A stretch of DNA of 64,000 nt from Alloteropsis semialata. Its lineage: Eukaryota; Streptophyta; Magnoliopsida; Poales; Poaceae. Where the stretch lies: assembly GCA_004135705.1 (NCBI GenBank), contig CM014272.1, positions 70,025,084 to 70,089,083 of the forward strand, given 5' to 3'. Every line of letters starts with the position of its first letter. The first letter of the stretch is position 1. Shown piece by piece: positions 1 through 10,984 of the stretch. The notes under the pieces are model-generated. The model was not told the DNA's origin and searched no databases. It worked only from the letters and a program-made list of their open reading frames with translations. Made by a program: the position numbers and the translations under genes.

Positions 1-952
1 AATTCATCCAGGCTGTGAGCATCCTAACAACCATGGGCAAAACAGAATAAGGTTCATAACCAATCAAATATTGCAAACACAGTAAAATGACTAATCTTAT
101 AGCCATATATATAACCTGGACGGCTGGACCCTCTTGTTTTTCTCTTCCATTTAACTAAGTTAGGAAAAAAAAATTAGATACTACGACAGTATGGTCAGAG
201 TACCACATTTCTTTTAAGCTAAAACTCTATTCTCTAGTACAATCACTTCTGGTCAGTCAATCTAAACTTTGTAGGAAACAATTAAGATCTGGGCAGAAAT
301 TGTACCTACAGGGAAATACATACACTGGGCCGGTACATAAAGAATAAGCATGTTTAGAGGAAAAACTTGCTTGAAACTGAGCAGAAGGGATAATCACTTC
401 ACGTCTATCGATGAAAGATAGTCACTGATTATAATGAAATTGGAATATACAGGCAATCCTTTCGATATTATGTACTAACATGTATCTCATGATGACGAAA
501 ACAAATCTACAACAGAACTGATCATGGATGAATTAGTACCTCACATACTGCAAGAAATATTAGGTTTGTTACCTCCTTGCCAGGCCTTCATGCTAGGGGA
601 AGGGTGAGCTGTTCATTAACATGTATGCTGCACCTGATATCTAAAACAACATCAGATATTTGTTAGAACACACATATCATCGAACTAAGATTCAAAAGTG
701 CAACAAGATAATATTAATTTACTCTGAAATAATGAAGCTAACTATTTTAGCTAAAGCTTTAATACACACCATGAGTAATCATGCAGGCTTATGGCTGCAA
801 AGGTTAACTGTGAAAAGTGATCTATCAGCATAAACATCCACACCTACCTTGAGGCAAGTAAAATTTGTGTCAAACTCAAAACTGACAGTTTAATTATCCT
901 ACTGTTATTGGTGACCAGATTATTTATTTAGTTTTAAAACTTGAAACAAAAG
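1..952. other. No confident gene; AT-rich, possible introns of a minus-strand gene
   Basis: No long open frame and no recognisable domain is visible. On the minus strand several short stretches are bounded by splice-like signals, for example donor-like sites near 580 and 845, so this could be intronic DNA of a gene running out of the left edge. That is an inference from weak consensus sites only. Confidence 0.25.
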
Positions 953-959
953 GTTTTAC

Positions 960-1053
960 CTTCCTTTTTTGGAAGAAAGATTTCCTCATTTGCATTACAC
1001 GGGATGTTGCATCTGAGCTCTGGGATGAAAGCATTGCCACCATGATTGAAACA
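960..1053 (-). other. Candidate cryptic exon, product unrecognised
   Basis: Read on the minus strand, this 94-base block begins directly after TTTGCAG (a good acceptor) and ends at GGAAG followed by GTAAAAC (a good donor). It stays open in the frame whose peptide contains CFNHGGNAFIPELRCNIPCN, a short cysteine-bearing peptide. I do not recognise the family. The neighbouring DNA lacks an obvious companion exon, so it may be chance or part of a non-coding transcript. Confidence 0.2.
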
Positions 1054-2132
1054 CTGCAAACAAGGGCTATCAAACACATATGAAGAAACCAGAAAGAGCA
1101 TGCTAATTAAAACCATGGACATGCAAAGAGGCAATGCGTCGAATACCTTGCCTACGCCATGGTTTGCCTTTCCAGCCGCTGGCCAATTTGTGGCAAAATA
1201 GGATGGAGGCAGCATCGCACCATAGCCAGCAGGGCAGCACAGTCAGGAGCAGGGCGCCACAGTCAGGCGTGGATGAAGCCAGTCACCAGTGCCGTAGTGG
1301 CCCTGTGCCGTACTGCCGTGCCTCCGCCGTCGTCGCCCTGTCTCATGCCATCAAGACCTCTGCAAGCCAATGGCAGAGGCAGACGAGGAGAGATGGTGCC
1401 CGTCAACAAGAACATGGTCTGCAGAGATGAGTAAGTGAAGGAAGCGACACGGTGAACGCGGCACTGCCGGCGCCGTCTCCACCCGCCTGACGCCGCACGA
1501 TAAGTCCATGGCTGCTGTGGGACCGTCGGCGTTGCACCTTCACCCATGTTGCGCCCTCTCCTGTGCCTACGCTGCCGCTGCCACTGCCGCCACGCGATGT
1601 GCGCCCTCCGCCGCCGCATCCGCGTGCAGCCACCGGCGTGCACTAGCCGCTGCGCTTCCGAAACGCCGCCGCCGTCTGGGCGTGCAGGCCACCACGCCCG
1701 CGTGCCGTGCGCCGTGACTGGAGCGTTGGCGTCCGTATGGGCTCCGAGGCGGGGCCAGGGAGCACGTGGGACTAGAGGTGGCCGAGCAGCGGATTGGAGC
1801 CCGTGCGACCAGCCGACGAGGAGGTAAGAAGAAACTGGGGATCCATGGATGGAGATTTTTTTTCTGAGCCAATTATATGTTGACGTGTGGTGTTGCTGGT
1901 CACGGACAACCGAGAAGGTTCCAGTCAACCGTAGCAACACGTCTCGCGTAGTGAACTGCCGGTGGAGTAAACTGAAGCCGTAAAACAAGAATCGGGCGGT
2001 GAAAAAAATTTTAGCTAACGTGGCCACCGTGGCCGGCCAAGATACCTGCCCATTATAATAAAGAGAGAAGAAGAAGAAGCGAGGGACTTAATACGTAGTA
2101 CTAATCTGAAACCACAGTTTCTCGTACGTATT
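1054..2132. other. Stretch without a recognised gene; GC-rich block 1140-1830
   Basis: The middle of this stretch is rich in GCC and CGC triplets and therefore open in many frames on both strands at once, which is what composition alone produces. None of the translations shows a known domain. It could be a first exon or 5' UTR, or captured gene DNA. A short GAA/GAAG-rich run lies near 2063-2082. Confidence 0.4.
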
Positions 2133-2271
2133 TAGGGCTGAACAAAATGCTCGAAACTCATCAGGTCGCTCAGCTCGTCACTAGCTCGGCTCGGCTTGTA
2201 GTCTTTTTTTTTAACGAGCCGAGCACACATTTCTGTTCGCTTCAAATAACGAGCCAGCTCGAGCACGAGCT

Positions 2272-2280
2272 CAAACGAGC
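2272..2280. repeat. 9-bp target site duplication of the MULE, left copy
   Basis: CAAACGAGC lies immediately left of the MULE end. The right copy, CAAACGAAC, is at 10168-10176 (8 of 9 bases equal). Nine bases is the Mutator superfamily target size. The site lies inside the GAGCTC-rich arm of the outer hAT-like element, which orders the two insertions. Confidence 0.8.
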
Positions 2281-2665
2281 GATTTTTTTAATTTTTTTAC
2301 GATTTTTCAAAAAGAACGGACGGGTGTCACCCAACCGCCGTATCATAATACGGCTGCCGTCGTATGATACGGCGGTAAGAGCCTGTAACCGCCAGATCAT
2401 ACGGCGGTTTCAAAAACCGCCGTATGAATTAGCTGTTGAATTTAAATGAATTTAAAAATCTAAATTCGGAACCTAACCGTCGAATGGTTTGGCGGTAGAT
2501 GTCGGCACCTAGACCCGGCCCACCTAACCGCCAGATCATTCGGCGGTAGGGGGAGGGCGGCCCTTGCCGCGCCGTTTGATCCGGCGGGAGGCCTTCCCGC
2601 CGTTGGATCCACGGCGGCAGCCCCTACCGCCGAATGATTCAGCGGTTAGGTCACTGTCGCTTATA
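2281..2665. repeat. MULE left terminal inverted repeat and subterminal hairpin modules
   Basis: After the TIR core, a near-perfect palindrome occupies 2335-2375 (CCGCCGTATCAT ... ATGATACGGCGG). It is followed by further ACCGCC...GGCGGT modules around 2389-2430, 2478-2495, 2526-2550 and 2580-2647. Each module is an inverted pair of the same 6-base word around a short AT-rich core, so single strands would fold into a row of hairpins. The right arm holds the same design. Confidence 0.8.
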
Positions 2666-2699
2666 TAAGGCGAAATTGATTTGAAATTTTCATTCTAAA

Positions 2700-3781
2700 T
2701 CAGAAAAAAAATAGGGTTAGAGAGGAGGGTGAAGGAGAGGGAGAATCAGCGGCGAAGCCCTGCCGGTTCTGCGCTTCGGTTTCAGGTAAAATCCGATCTC
2801 GTAATTGTAACTTCAATTTGGTAGATGTATGACTTTGTAGTTATTTCAGTATTTAGTTTACACATTACGAAATCGTAGTATTATTTTTGAGTTACTGATA
2901 TTAGACTTAGTTACTGAAATTAGTGCTAGAGGCAGTTACTGATATTAGATTTAGTGACATTAGTTTGAGTTACCTTATATTTAGTGACATTAGAGATAGT
3001 TAGAGTCATTACTTTTAGTGATATTAGATCTTTATTAATATATCTTTTTATATTAGATGTACTGATATTAGAGTTTACACCAGAATTTTACATAAACTGT
3101 AATTATGCATTTTAGAGTTTACGTTAGAGTTTATATCTTTTATATTAGAATTTCTGTTAGAGTGTTATGCATATTAGAATTTATATAAGAGTTTATGTTA
3201 GAGTAATGACTTTATATTAGAGCTCAAATATTAGAATAATGACTTTATATTAGAGTTTATATTAGAGTAATGACTTTATATTACAGTTTATATTAGAATA
3301 ATGACTTTATATTACAGTTTATATTAGAGTAATGACTTTATATTAGAGTTTACAGTAGAGTTTTATTGATATTAGATTGTATATACGAGTTTATATAAGA
3401 GTTTAAATTAGAGTTTATATTAGAGTAATGACTTTATATTAGAGTTTATGTTAGAGTAATGACTTTATATTAGAGTTTATATTAGAGTAATGACTTTATA
3501 TTAGAGCTCAAATATTAGAATAATGACTTTATATTAGAGTTTATATTAGAGTAATGACTTTATATTACAGTTTATATTAGAGTAATGACTTTATATTACA
3601 GTTTATATTAGAGTAATGACTTTATATTAGAGTTTATATTAGAGTTTACAGTAGAGTTTTATTGATATTAGATTGTATATACGAGTTTATATTATAGTTT
3701 ATAGTAGAGTATTATGCATAAGTCTTTTTATGAGTACAAAATCATATTAATTCTTCTTATTGTCCTGGTTTTGATTTAGGC
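2700..3781 (+). other. Transposase leader with probable 5' UTR intron
   Basis: A short GC-richer stretch (2720-2785) ends TTTCAG followed by GTAAAATCC, a good splice donor. The next good acceptor is GATTTAG directly before the transposase ATG at 3782. The intervening ~1 kb is very AT-rich and holds a tandem array. I infer a leader exon and a long 5' UTR intron for the transposase transcript; leader introns occur in other plant MULE transposase genes. Confidence 0.5.
3180..3680. repeat. Tandem array (~31-bp unit) inside the MULE leader intron
   Basis: A unit close to GAGTTTATATTAGAGTAATGACTTTATATTA recurs many times with small changes and occasional shorter steps (GAGTTTACAGTAGAG, GAGCTCAAATATTAGAATAA). 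Larger blocks also repeat: the segment around 3185-3390 is echoed at about 3430-3690. Nothing coding is present. It looks like local slippage plus a larger duplication in the intron of the transposase gene. Confidence 0.8.
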
Positions 3782-6502
3782 ATGTCTGAACTCTTATGGT
3801 TCCAATTGTTCTATGGATCAGGGGAAGTTAGATATGGTCCTGAAGGGGTAGACCTGTCAGAATTTAGTTCTACCACCAGAAAAATAGCTAGAGCAGCAGA
3901 GAGAAATTGGGTTTCAATAACAAAGTGGCTTTTTCATTCATTTAGACTTGATGAGGCCCAACATGACCTGTCAGTGATGGCAGTGATGAACAGAAGTTCA
4001 ACTATGTATTGGGAACTTGTTCCGCTTGAAGGAACCCAGAACTGGAGGTCATTTGTGACACTTTGTACGCAGCATGGTATGCCGCTGGTGTTGCTTGTGC
4101 GAGCCTTCCACAAGGCTGGGTCCAGTAGTGAAGTGCACGAAGAAGTTGAAGATGCTGGACGGGAAAACCTTGAAGATGCTACTGGGGAGGAAGGTGAAGA
4201 AGTGGAAGAAGGGGTAGCCGAACAAGATTATTACGCACCCCCTGAACCATCGGGGGAGCTTGATGAAGCAGAAAATTTTTCCTGAGATGGTTTTGGAGGC
4301 AGAGAGGGAGGGCACAGAGCATCAACAGTACATTGAGGAGGACTGGTCGGATGATGATGACGATGAGGGGTTGCAAGTGCCAAGGAACTGGGACAATTAT
4401 TATTTCTCACAGCTTACGGTAAATGAAGGCCAACAAGTCCCCTGGGAGTACAAGTACAACGAGATTTGTGTCGGTTCGTGCTACTAGACTGCCGAAGAAA
4501 TGAAGGATGCAATAAAACAGTGGTCCACTATATGTTTGCAAAGGGAGTTCAGGGTTGTTAAGAGCAGCAAAAAAGTCTATGACATATCCTGCGTCACAGA
4601 AGGGTGTCCTTTTAAGGTTCACACTTTCTGTGGTAAGTGGAGGACTTACTGGGAGGTGAGCAGAATCGAGGATCACACATGTGTGCTTGAGCAGTTGAAC
4701 ACAGACCACCGAAACCTCACATCTAGTTTTGTGGCTAACTTCATGTATGCACAGATCATTGACAATCCAAGCTATGAGCCGAAGTCTATAATATATGCCA
4801 TTGAGGAGAAATTCAAGTACAAAATTAGCTATGGCAAGGCATATAGAGTGAGACAGAAGGTATTCGAGATGAAGTGGGGCACTTATGAAGCATCCTATGA
4901 CAACCTTCCTGCTTTGCTCCACGCCATATGCCAGCAAAATGAAAAGAGCTTCTATGACCTTAAGACTTTCCCCTCTGTCTTGAGGCCAGGGAAGCAAGTG
5001 TTGCAATGGGCATTCCTGGCATTGGGGCCGTGCATTAAGGCTTTCCAACACTGTAGGCCAGTCATATGCATTGACGGGACCTTCCTGACAGGAATGTACA
5101 AAGGCACAATCCTCACCGCCGTTGCTCGCGATGGTAACAATCAATTAGTGCCTTTGGCCTTTGCTTTTGTGGAGAAAGAGAGCGGAGACAGCTGGTATTG
5201 GTTTCTGGAGAGGCTGAAGAGTATGGTTGTGGGGGATGTGCCAAACGTGTGTGTCATACACGATAGGCACAAAGGTATTCTGCAGGCAATTGAAGAAATG
5301 AAGAATGGCAGCACCGAGCGGCAGACATTACCACAATGGCCCGACGTCGTGAGCAGGTGGTGCATGCGCCACATGGGGGCAAATTTTCATAGCCAGTTCA
5401 AGAACAAGGCACTGATGAAGCTGTTCAAGCGCTTATGCAGCCAGAATCAAGAGAGGAAGTTCAAACAAATCTGGAAGAAACTAGATGACCTTACGAAGAA
5501 ACAATCAGAAGAGCTCGCAAAGAAACCCGTGATAAATGAAGCAGACGAGCCCAAGTCTCTTGAGGATGTGGGGTTGGACACTAGCCAGACTAGAAGGAGA
5601 AGGGGTTGTGTAGTTAAGACTTTCAGCCAATGGATTGAGAATGAGCGTAAAGAAAAATGGGCATTGAACTATGATGAAGGAGGTGCTCGGCATGGTATAA
5701 AGACTACAAACTATGCCGAGGTTTACAATTGGGTGCTTCGTGGAGCTAGGGGCCTCCCCCTAGTGGGAATCATCGAGTTTTTCGTGTACCGCACAATCAA
5801 ATATTTCTATGACCGGTATGCAAAGGCTGCGGCTGCCATGCAAAGCAACCAATTGATGTACGGCTACAAGATGACCGAGTATATGGAGAGAAGCAGAAAA
5901 AGACTCTATTGCACCTTGCGTATCCGCAGGGTTCAGCTGAACGGCGGTTCGAGGTTCTTTGCAAGGACAAAGGGAAGATGGTGGCCGGACGGGAAAGGGT
6001 CAGACAAGAGTGTGTTCTCCGGAACGATAGTTGCATTTGCTCGTGCCAGAAGCATCAGCTGCTGCACAAGCCTTGCTCCCATGTCCTTGCTGCCTGCTAT
6101 GAAGTTGGGGGGCTGCAGCCCCGTATGTACGTCTCTCCCTATTTCTTTAAGCAAACCATTATGGCTACCTGGAGTTTTGAGATGTATGGCTATGGGATTT
6201 TTGGCTCCTTCACCAACATCCCGGGGAAAAATGCGACATATATCTCCGATCCAGATCCAGAAATGAAGCAAGGCCGTGGGCGACGAAAGAAGAAGCGTAT
6301 TAGGAATAACATGGATCGATCTGAAGCTGGCCCAGACGTGCGTATGTGCTCTAAGTTCAATGAGGTTGGCCACACATACAAAAAGTGCACTGCGACGTCT
6401 TATTATGATCCAAGCGGTGCAGGAGGGTCATCAAATGTGGTCTCAAATCCTCCATCAAGAGGCGCTGGTCGTGGCCGTGGCACGAATGAGGGCCTGATAT
6501 AG
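3782..6502 (+). pseudogene. MULE transposase (MURA/FAR1-like fold, SWIM zinc finger), broken
   Basis: This is the transposase that would cut and paste the MULE at its terminal repeats. The N-terminal region opens at the ATG at 3782. The reading then shifts frame near 4275, inside an acidic linker. It continues in frame 3 with the DNA-binding N-terminal domain and the DDE-type MULE core (landmarks ICIDGTFLTG near 5070 and VCVIHDRHKG near 5250). A shift near 5890-5920 leads into the SWIM zinc finger CxC...CxH (CICS...PCSH, about 6030-6085) and a basic tail. Lesions: frameshift near 4275, in-frame TAG at 4485-4487, frameshift near 5900. The C-terminal zinc knuckle is also damaged: one cysteine of the CxxC pair is Phe (CSKFNEVGH). 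The first acidic residue of the catalytic triad is seen; the others I infer. Clear family call, non-functional copy. Confidence 0.92.
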
Positions 6503-6842
6503 AACTACTTTACCATTGTTCAGTTTATTGTATTATTAGTTATGTAATATAAGTTCTAAATTATTAGTTCAGTAATATAAGTTCTGTAATATTAGTTATG
6601 TAATATAAGTTCTGAATTATTATGTAATGTAAGTTCTGTATTCGATCATAAGTTCTTTTAATATTATTATTTTAATACAAGTTATGTTTTTAATATTATT
6701 ATTCTTAATACAAGTTATTTTTTAATATTATTGTTTTTAATACAAGTTATTGTTTTTAATACAAGTTATGTTTTTTAATATTATTTTTTCTATGTCTATG
6801 TTTACCTTATTCTGTATTTTTTTCCACAAATTCCCTGCAGCT
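6503..6842. repeat. AT-rich spacer with AAGTTCT/TTAATATTATT repeats between the two MULE genes
   Basis: Short imperfect repeats of AATATAAGTTCTG and then of TTTTTAATATTATT/AATACAAGTTAT fill this spacer. It probably contains the transposase 3' UTR and the promoter or leader of the next gene, since a plausible splice acceptor (CCCTGCAG) stands just before the ATG at 6843. Confidence 0.5.
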
Positions 6843-9650
6843 ATGGCGGACACTTCTGCAGGAGCGTACGTGACTCCTGAGTTGCTCGACCGTCGAGTCG
6901 ACCAGCAGCATCGTTCGTACTACTCCGCTGTGTTGGGGGTCGACGTCGGGGGCAGCTTTCGGTCTCGCGTCGGCATGAACTACATGCCGCTACACCCCCA
7001 CTTTGTTCCGAGGTAAGCCGTCACTTCAAATTGTCAACATTTATGATATATTAAAAATTTATATTTAATGTGAGCACTACTTTGCGTTGCAGGTTACGCG
7101 CAGCAGGCCTTCTACCTCTCGCGCGTCTGGTAGAGGGCGACATGGACCGGTCGCACGTTCGACCACCGGGCCGCATGACGCGGTTTCAGTTTGACTACTC
7201 CTTGCTGGCAGCTTTCCTGGACAGGTGGCGGCCAAAGACGCACACCTTCCACCTCACCATGGGGGAGATGGTGCCCACTCTGCAGGACGTGGCCTTCCTG
7301 CTTGGCCTGCCGCTAGCAGGCGACGCCATGGGGCGATCGACCCTCCGGCCACTTGGCGGCTGGGACCTCCTCGACAGGTTTGCGCACGTTCAGCGAAACG
7401 AGCGCGCGGTGGGCTACAGCGAGTTCAGCAACACGCACGGCCCCACTAAGAAGTGGTTGCTTCAGTTCAGCGTAAGTACCTACACCGTTCCTTACACGTT
7501 TCTCCTTTGATTAATTGCAACGGCTGACTTATTATGTCACTTATTGCAGGCGGACTACATGAGGGCAGACGCTGACGACGAGACCGTCCAGCGTCACTTG
7601 GAGGCATACCTGCTCTGGCTCTTTGGGTGGGTGATGTTCTGCAGCTCACAGAGGGACTCGTGTCCCAAGGTCCTCATCCCTTACGCGACGGCTGTCGCGA
7701 CGTACCCGCTCGAGCAGATGCCCCAGGCCAGCTGGGGCTCAGCGGTGTTGGCCGCCACGTATAGGGGCCTCTGCAGGGGCGTGCAGAAGGTTAGGAAGGG
7801 AGAGCCTATCTTCGTCGGCTGTCCCATACTTCTGTAGCTGTGGTCATATGAGCGGTTCCCAGTGGGCACCAGCGATGAGCCCCGACCCGTACGCCTGGAT
7901 GGCTCCTGACACGGAACCGTGCGACTACCCCACCATGGGGTCTTTGTGGTGCCTCCGGAAGGTATGTGTTCGAACATTTTTTATTTCTAACATCCTTTTG
8001 TTGTTGGGACTTGCTATATTATTTGTATTACTTGTGCAGCCGAGCTGGGTGGGCCAGCAGACGAGGAAGTCGTACGCAGACTTCGTCGGGCAGTTCGACG
8101 GGCTCGTTGACGCGGACGTGCGTTGGACCCCCTACTCGCCTGACGTGATCCACGCTCAGGCACCGCAGGGCCTGTTCTCCTTGTGCCAGCGCGACCAGGA
8201 CTACTGTATGACGAGGAAGCCCGTGGTCTTCGACGTCCACGTGGAGGAGTACGCGGTGCACAGGGTGATGAGACAGTTCCACCTGTACCAGGAGTCACCG
8301 CTGCCGGTCGTCCACTCCGTCGAGCCGACCCACCACAGGTACATGTGTCATTTTTCCGTCCCGCAAGTTTTGCATATTTCTTAACTTACGTGGTCAATCG
8401 TTGAATAGGTGGATGAGAAAGGGACACACAGCTGGCACACTGTGGGACGGCGCGGTGGCGCCCTACGTGGCGGGTTGGGCAGAGGCGTTGAACGACGTCG
8501 TCGACGAGCACCGACCGCACTCCGAGGAGGCCTTCGCAGCGTACCTGCAGTGGTACTGGCCTCGGACCCGCGTTCGGGTCCTCCGCGTTCCGCCCCAGGC
8601 CACTTTCCCCCCGGCGGAGGTCACGACTACGTACCCGGTACGACGCGATCAGAACTACACGATTGGGGTAAGTACTATGTCCTTAAGACTATTACACATT
8701 CGTACACTACGCATTTTAATTAACAAAATTGAACAGTATGAGTGCTCGCGGAGATCGACGCTACAGCTGTGAGGAGCTGAGCGAGGGCAGGATTTCATGA
8801 CCCCCGCCGAGCACGTGGCGACGTACGACGCATTCTGGGCCTCCTCACGAGGTTCAGGCAGGCGGTTTCGTGCCGGCACGACGACGCTCCGGCGATTCCA
8901 CGCCACCCCGCCTCGTCCTCGAGCTCGGCGTCGACTGGACGTTCGTACCACGCGCCGTCCAGCTCCTCGCGGCCACCCTTCCCTCCTATGGGAGCAGGTC
9001 CGTCGACGGTACCCCCCGCGCTGAGCACTCCTCTCCTGGCTCATAGCGCTTCCTCGGGGATACCCATGTACACGCCGAGGCCAGCAGCTATCTACAGCAC
9101 AGGTACACCATAGTATCCACGTTTTGTTCGTAACATCCTAGCATTGTGTAATTACGTTCTCGACTAACGTTTTATGTGACAAGGCAACCAACGATGACCA
9201 CAGGCGGCGGGTCCACTTCGGCAGGGCACGCCGTCCACGCCTTAGGTACGTAATTGACCAAACGATATGACTACATACTTTTACTTGTGTACTAACATGA
9301 TTGCGTATAATGCAGCGTACGCTTCAGGCGGGACACCCGACGACCCAGTCGAGGAGCAGCACCCAGCGACGACCCAGTGGACGGTCCCCTCCGAGATTGA
9401 GCGGTGGTACCGACAGGGGCAGGGGTCGCAGGACGAGATTGGTTGTTCGCAGTTAGCTAGCGCCCCTGTACCTGCTACTCAGTTCTCGCAGCCACCGTTC
9501 GCGACACCGCCTCCTGCGGATGCAGGGCGCCCGAGTCGGCAGGCAGCGCCACCTGACCCCCTTACGTACTCCGCGCACCACACGAGGGCCGCGCAGCAGG
9601 CGGCCAGGAGGGGCAGGCCTAAGGTGGCGGCCAAGCGAGGCCGCATTTAG
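6843..9650 (+). pseudogene. Plant mobile domain (PMD, MAIN-like) gene carried by the MULE, broken
   Basis: The product resembles the plant mobile domain family, whose Arabidopsis members MAIN and MAIL1 act in the nucleus in gene and transposon silencing. Exons I can place: 6843-7012, 7093-7471, 7550-7961, 8040-8338, 8409-8667, then a poorly defined tail to the stop at 9650. The first five have GT-AG borders and compatible phases. Family landmarks are FHLTMGEMVPTLQDVAFLLG (exon 2), LLWLFGWVMF (exon 3), WTPYS and FDVHVEEYAVHRVMRQF (exon 4), and WMRKG followed by VAGW (exon 5). The C-terminus is Pro/Gln-rich and ends in a basic GRPKVAAKRGRI. Lesions: in-frame TAG at 7835-7837 where a Gln codon is expected, a frameshift shortly after it, and TGA at 8770-8772 in the continuation. 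It lies 340 bases downstream of the transposase on the same strand, the position of a second MULE gene. Confidence 0.85.
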
Positions 9651-10167
9651 TTTTTTACTTTTTACGCTCGAGTTGTATCGTACTGGATGTTGTATTATAC
9701 GTGCTCATGTTCACTTGTTTGATGTTTGTGATATTATTCCGTTCGATGTTATAATTTTCCTTCATTCACAAGTATTTTAAAAAATATAAATGAAAAAAAT
9801 GAAAAGATACAAATTACATCACTTTTTCAATGCAAAAATAAAAAAAATAAAAAGCCAGATACCGCCGAATGGTTTGGCGATAACTTAAACCGCCGGTTCA
9901 TTTAGCGGTTGCATAAACCGCCAAATGCAGCCCGGCGGTTAGGCTTAAATGGCGTGAACCGCTGGTTTAAATGGCGGTTAGGCTTAACCACCAAATGAAG
10001 TGGTGGTTAATTCTAACCGCCGGCCCATCTGGCGGTTAATTCTAACCGCCGGCCCATCTGGCGGTTCTAGGTGTTGCCGCCGTATCATATGGCGGCAGCC
10101 ATATGATACGGCGGTTGGGCAAATCTGTCACCCGGCCGTTCTTTTTGAAAAATCAAAAAAAAAAATC
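9651..10167. repeat. MULE right subterminal hairpin modules and TIR
   Basis: After 200 bases of AT-rich 3' UTR, ACCGCC/GGCGGT modules resume from about 9865. They include a direct duplication of a unit starting TAACCGCCGGCCCATCTGGC (10013-10068) and a near-perfect palindrome at 10077-10114. The TIR (reverse complement of GATTTTTTT...AAAAAGAACGG) closes the element at 10167. Confidence 0.8.
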
Positions 10168-10706
10168 CAAACGAACCAAAGGCTACCAGCTCCGCAGGCC
10201 CTTTCAGCCCAGTAGCCAGGTCCAGCCTAACACTAACCCTAGTGAAGCAACCCCATCTGCTGGTAGGTGTGGGATACTTTGAATCCAAAACCCGAAGACC
10301 GAACTGAACTGAACCCAAATTACCCGAATGGTCGGTCTATTCGGGTTTCGGGGTTCAGGTTCAGTCCAGAGACATAATGTAATTCGAGGTTCGGGATCAG
10401 TTTCGGTTCCTGTGCTTCAAAACCGAATAGACCTAATAACCAGAAATTCAACGCAGTTGCATATTTTTATATATACTATGAAGGTTGCAACTTTGTGTTT
10501 TTAGCTATCTTAAATTTAACTTTCATGAACTTGTTAGTTATTTGCCTTCGTCTTGTGGTTCTCGAACTCAAATATGAAATGAGTTGCGAATTTGAATTAC
10601 TACCATAGAGTTTTGATGGGTGACAAACGTATACTCCATACACCATATTGTACTCTCTGCAAAGAACGATCATAAATATCAAAGTACAAATCATGAGACT
10701 CATAGT
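10168..10706. other. Remnant of older insertion with CCGAATAGACC-type repeats
   Basis: After the MULE's right target duplication there is no gene. Between 10270 and 10450 words such as ACCCGAATGG, TCGGTCTATTCGGG and CCGAATAGACC recur. Similar words recur at 13290-13440 beyond the LTR-type DNA, so the two sides are probably subterminal parts of one older element that was later split. At 10627-10700 short pieces of the downstream LTR appear in mixed orientation. Confidence 0.4.
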
Positions 10707-10984
10707 ATTATATTCGGCAGATATTTGGTTCTTAGGGCACCCTGCTTCCTGCAAAGAACGATCATAGTAGACGAATAGAGATAAACAGAGACAAGGGATT
10801 TTTATACTGGTTCGGGCCCTCGAGATCGAGTAAAAACCCTACGTCCAGTTGCTTCTTGTATTATTTCGGCGAGTACAGAGAGTACAATATGGTGTATGGA
10901 GTATCGGGTGTTGGATTGGATACCCCCTACGTACAGGATTTAGAACAAAGCGGATTTTTATGATCTGCAAAGAACGATCATAAA

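Larger units (their letters stand above)
2281..10167 (+). mobile_element. Mutator-like element (MULE) carrying transposase and a PMD gene
   Basis: The element is 7,887 bp. Its ends are inverted copies: the left begins GATTTTTTT and continues to TTTTTCAAAAAGAACGG; the right end, reverse complemented, reads the same with small indels. It is flanked by a 9-bp target duplication at 2272-2280 and 10168-10176. Inside, in order, are a hairpin-rich left arm, a long AT-rich leader intron with a tandem array, a MURA-type transposase pseudogene (3782-6502), a second multi-exon gene with a plant mobile domain (6843-9650), and a hairpin-rich right arm. Both genes are on the plus strand and both are broken, so the copy is not autonomous today. 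PMD domains are known to occur in plant transposons; which MULE clade this belongs to needs a database comparison. Confidence 0.9.

Noticed and set aside
1263..2027. 254-residue minus-strand frame as a gene
   Set aside because: Arg/Ala/His-rich translation in a GC-rich block open in several frames at once; no domain, no splice context.
2335..2665. Regular GGCGGT/ACCGCC modules as a CRISPR-like array
   Set aside because: The modules are inverted pairs with irregular spacing inside transposon ends in a plant genome; there are no constant-length spacers and no cas genes.
4407..5144. 245-residue minus-strand frame
   Set aside because: It is the antisense of the MULE transposase, whose plus-strand translation carries the family motifs.
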